In this document: in pieces, positions 4,622-6,076 of the stretch
Layout of the letters: every line of letters starts with the position of its first letter
Numbering within the stretch: position 1 is the stretch's first letter
Source of the DNA: Candidatus Woesearchaeota archaeon
Lineage (GTDB): Archaea; Nanoarchaeota; Nanoarchaeia; Woesearchaeales; CALCXY01
Length of the DNA: 6,076 bases
Direction of reading: 5' to 3'
NCBI GenBank assembly: GCA_030751555.1
Contig: JASMFX010000129.1
Location: 1-6,076, forward strand
Program-made: the position numbers and the translations under genes
Notes under the pieces: generated by a model
The model's input: only the letters and a program-made list of their open reading frames with translations
Told to the model about the DNA's origin: nothing
Database searches by the model: none

Positions 4622-5260
4622 ATGTTTTTCCACCACGACGGACTATATTATTTCATTGAACAGGTTAAGATAGTCCAGGGTCTAAGTTATTTTAAGACGT
4701 CCTTTGAAGCCAGGGGAAAGGGAGGATATCACCATTATCGAGAAGCTGGTAAGGAAAAACTCGAATACTTTCGAATTCATATCCTACCTAAACTAAAAAA
4801 ACATGTAGATGACATACAACACCACATTAATGAGGGGGATTTGCTCAAAAAAGTTCATGAGTTGATTCTTGAAAAAAGACTCCATCCAGCTCTAGCTGGA
4901 ACTGAAACAACACACCCAAGAGCATTATCACAGGATGAAAACGATTTTCAAGAGCATCTTGGTATGGTGAGATCTGATTTTGAGCAGATCCATGAAATCG
5001 TAGTAAAACTAGACCAACTAATGGAGGGAAGCAATCCTATATTCATCAATTTGGGTCATATCGATGATAATCTAAACTTATTATTAAAATTGCTAAAGAG
5101 CACATACACCACCTCTATTGAATTAGGCAATTTAATGAAATCATTCTTAATAGATATCAGAGAAGATCACGATCTAAAACAACAAATGCTAGATGATGAA
5201 ACAGTCAACATCCAAGATTTCCAGAGAAATATCCAGAGCTGGTTTCATCGTGTACAGTAA
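4622..5260 (+). CDS. Hypothetical helical, histidine-rich soluble protein
   Basis: The 212-residue product is not recognised. It is predicted almost wholly helical and soluble, with heptad-like hydrophobic spacing around 45-85 and 115-180 (for example NLNLLLKLLKSTYTTS). No signal peptide or membrane span is visible. Histidine is unusually common (16 residues, including HH pairs at 4-5, 37-38 and 67-68), but the spacing does not match a known metal motif that I can name. A central stretch (88-108, HPALAGTETTHPRALSQDEND) looks like a linker between two helical bundles. It follows the Lrp-type gene by 133 bases filled by two stem-loops, and is probably expressed with it or under control of that RNA. 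A T-rich tract follows its stop. Confidence 0.75.
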   Translation: MFFHHDGLYYFIEQVKIVQGLSYFKTSFEARGKGGYHHYREAGKEKLEYFRIHILPKLKKHVDDIQHHINEGDLLKKVHELILEKRLHPALAGTETTHPRALSQDENDFQEHLGMVRSDFEQIHEIVVKLDQLMEGSNPIFINLGHIDDNLNLLLKLLKSTYTTSIELGNLMKSFLIDIREDHDLKQQMLDDETVNIQDFQRNIQSWFHRVQ

Positions 5261-5268
5261 TTCTTTTT
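5261..5268 (+). terminator. T-rich tract after the 212-residue protein gene
   Basis: TTCTTTTT follows the stop codon directly. Short T runs without a hairpin are sufficient terminators in archaea. The next gene has its own promoter 50 bases on, which fits an end of transcription here. Confidence 0.4.
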
Positions 5269-5310
5269 AGGAATGTTAAATCATTATAAAAGCATATCTG
5301 AATCCAAAAC

Positions 5311-5318
5311 CTTATAAA
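5311..5318 (+). promoter_or_regulatory. Leaderless promoter (TATA box) of the 214-residue protein gene
   Basis: CTTATAAA is centred 26-27 bases before ATG 5341, preceded by CCAAAAC as possible TFB element. A second TATA-like stretch (CATTATAAAA, 5282-5291) lies about 29 bases further upstream and could be an alternative box. Confidence 0.65.
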
Positions 5319-5340
5319 TGCTATTGTACTTTCATTATTC

Positions 5341-5985
5341 ATGAGGATTAATTTTAGTAAGCAAATAGAAGGAGAACGTAATTTAAAAGGTTTGGTCACA
5401 CTTAATGAACCAGAGTTCGCTAATTATACTTCCAACCCCAACCCAAATTGGGGAGAGGAATGTTATATTGAGAGATTTACCTATGACCTTGGAGCTGTTG
5501 CATCTGCACAGATTTCAGGAATTACTAGGGGTTTGGAGAACTCTAACATAGATTACCAGAGAGATCCAGGAAGCAGTCTCTGGATTTCGACTCCACCAGC
5601 ATGTGGGCTTAATCTTCATGTTAAAGTACCAAGCCGTGGTTGGAACCATGGTACTGAAAAGATCGGCACTCATGACGTACCAGGATGGTTATTGACAAGT
5701 CGATACGATCTCTACAGGGAAGTACCTAGTGTAGATGTTAGCGGACAGGTTGATTTTGAAAGCTCAGATAAGCCTGATCCCTCTCAGATACTTGAGGTAT
5801 TATCGAGCCTAAATTATAGATGGAATGTAACTGCAACTCCAAAACAAGTTGAAGGAGAATTAAGAAAACGAAAAGCAGCTGAGGCACGTAAACAACAAAG
5901 CAGGACTCAGCCTCACCACTCAGATGATGATTCAGATCTGATCGAAACAGCAGCTACGGTAGCTACTATTGTAAGTCTCCTCTAA
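5341..5985 (+). CDS. Hypothetical protein with hydrophobic C-terminal tail
   Basis: The 214-residue product is not recognised. Residues 1-140 look like a compact, strand-rich domain with many aromatic residues and glycines (for example FTYDLGAVASAQISG, then PPACGLNLHVKVPSRGWNHG, then VPGWLLTSRYDLYREVP). A helix follows at about 147-157, then a strongly charged helix (167-187, QVEGELRKRKAAEARKQQ). An acidic linker (SDDDSD, 194-199) leads to a hydrophobic end, LIETAATVATIVSLL. The tail is 15 residues long, short for a full membrane span, but could anchor the protein or pack into a partner. No signal peptide is visible. The start is set by the TATA box 26-27 bases upstream. It has its own promoter and is followed by a tRNA gene on the same strand. 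Confidence 0.75.
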   Translation: MRINFSKQIEGERNLKGLVTLNEPEFANYTSNPNPNWGEECYIERFTYDLGAVASAQISGITRGLENSNIDYQRDPGSSLWISTPPACGLNLHVKVPSRGWNHGTEKIGTHDVPGWLLTSRYDLYREVPSVDVSGQVDFESSDKPDPSQILEVLSSLNYRWNVTATPKQVEGELRKRKAAEARKQQSRTQPHHSDDDSDLIETAATVATIVSLL

Positions 5986-6008
5986 TCTTGACATAAACTT
6001 ACATAACC

Positions 6009-6016
6009 TTTATAAA
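6009..6016 (+). promoter_or_regulatory. TATA box of the tRNA gene
   Basis: TTTATAAA, preceded by ATAACC as possible TFB element, is centred about 30 bases before the first base of the tRNA. This implies transcription starting a few bases ahead of the mature 5' end. Confidence 0.65.
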
Positions 6017-6042
6017 CAATTCTTCAATCTTTAAAAAGTAAT

Positions 6043-6076
6043 GGCGGTGTAGCTCAGCCTGGTTAGAGCGCTACGC
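6043..6076 (+). tRNA. 5' part of a tRNA gene (partial, anticodon not in window)
   Basis: GGCGGTG forms the 5' acceptor strand (6043-6049), then TA at positions 8-9, D stem GCTC/GAGC (6052-6055 and 6066-6069) enclosing the loop AGCCTGGTTA with the invariant GG, base 26 G, and the 5' strand of the anticodon stem CTACG. The window ends at position 32, just before the anticodon, so the amino acid cannot be read. The D-arm and box A sequence are canonical, making the tRNA call secure. Confidence 0.93.

Noticed and set aside
5205..5399. Minus-strand 64-codon frame spanning the gap between the two right-hand hypothetical genes
   Set aside because: It overlaps both flanking plus-strand genes and their promoter, and there is no promoter or ribosome site for it.
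5954..5966. Short inverted repeat AGCTACGGTAGCT near the end of the 214-residue protein gene
   Set aside because: It lies inside the coding region and arises from repeated Ala/Thr/Val codons; six base pairs with a single-base loop cannot form a useful hairpin.
1..6076. CRISPR array, insertion sequence or transposase gene
   Set aside because: There are no regularly spaced repeats, no transposase or recombinase motifs, and no terminal inverted repeats; only the pair of 15-base direct repeats is present.

Overview
The window looks like ordinary chromosomal DNA from a small, AT-rich archaeon. Five protein genes have a TATA-like box centred about 25-28 bases before the start codon with almost no leader. 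This is the archaeal leaderless promoter layout. A tRNA gene at the right edge has the same kind of box. An Lrp/AsnC regulator, a type I asparaginase, a solitary PIN (VapC-type) nuclease and several lineage-specific hypothetical genes would suit a DPANN-type archaeon, but that placement is inference from style, not proof.

Layout, left to right. Bases 2-220 hold the 3' end of an unrecognised gene, followed after one base by a HIT-family nucleotide hydrolase/transferase gene (222-632). Converging on it with a 3-base gap is a two-gene minus-strand unit of hypothetical proteins (1930-1475 and 1523-636) that overlap by 49 bases in different frames. Next comes a cassette of about 730 bases bounded by two identical 15-base direct repeats (1963-1977 and 2697-2711). 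It holds a plus-strand PIN nuclease gene (2046-2546) and a convergent 39-codon minus-strand gene (2653-2534) with its own leaderless promoter. To the right, on the minus strand, is a cytosolic-type L-asparaginase (3913-2723).

Divergent from the asparaginase is an Lrp/AsnC-family regulator (4054-4488). Its start codon is immediately preceded by a perfect 20-base palindrome lying between TATA box and start, a likely autoregulatory operator. Between this gene and the next (212-codon hypothetical, 4622-5260) lie two strong, adjacent stem-loops. The first is a 12-bp stem with an inner tandem G-A mismatch; the second is a 13-bp stem ending in seven Ts. They form a candidate structured RNA or attenuator, and are the most interesting unexplained object here. 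A second hypothetical gene (5341-5985) with a hydrophobic C-terminal tail follows from its own promoter, and the window ends inside a tRNA gene (from 6043) before its anticodon.

Functional links are modest. The Lrp-type regulator may respond to an amino acid and sits back to back with an amide-hydrolysing enzyme, so coordinated amino-acid control is plausible. The PIN/39-codon cassette may be a small mobile or toxin-like unit. The remaining genes cannot be assigned from sequence alone.
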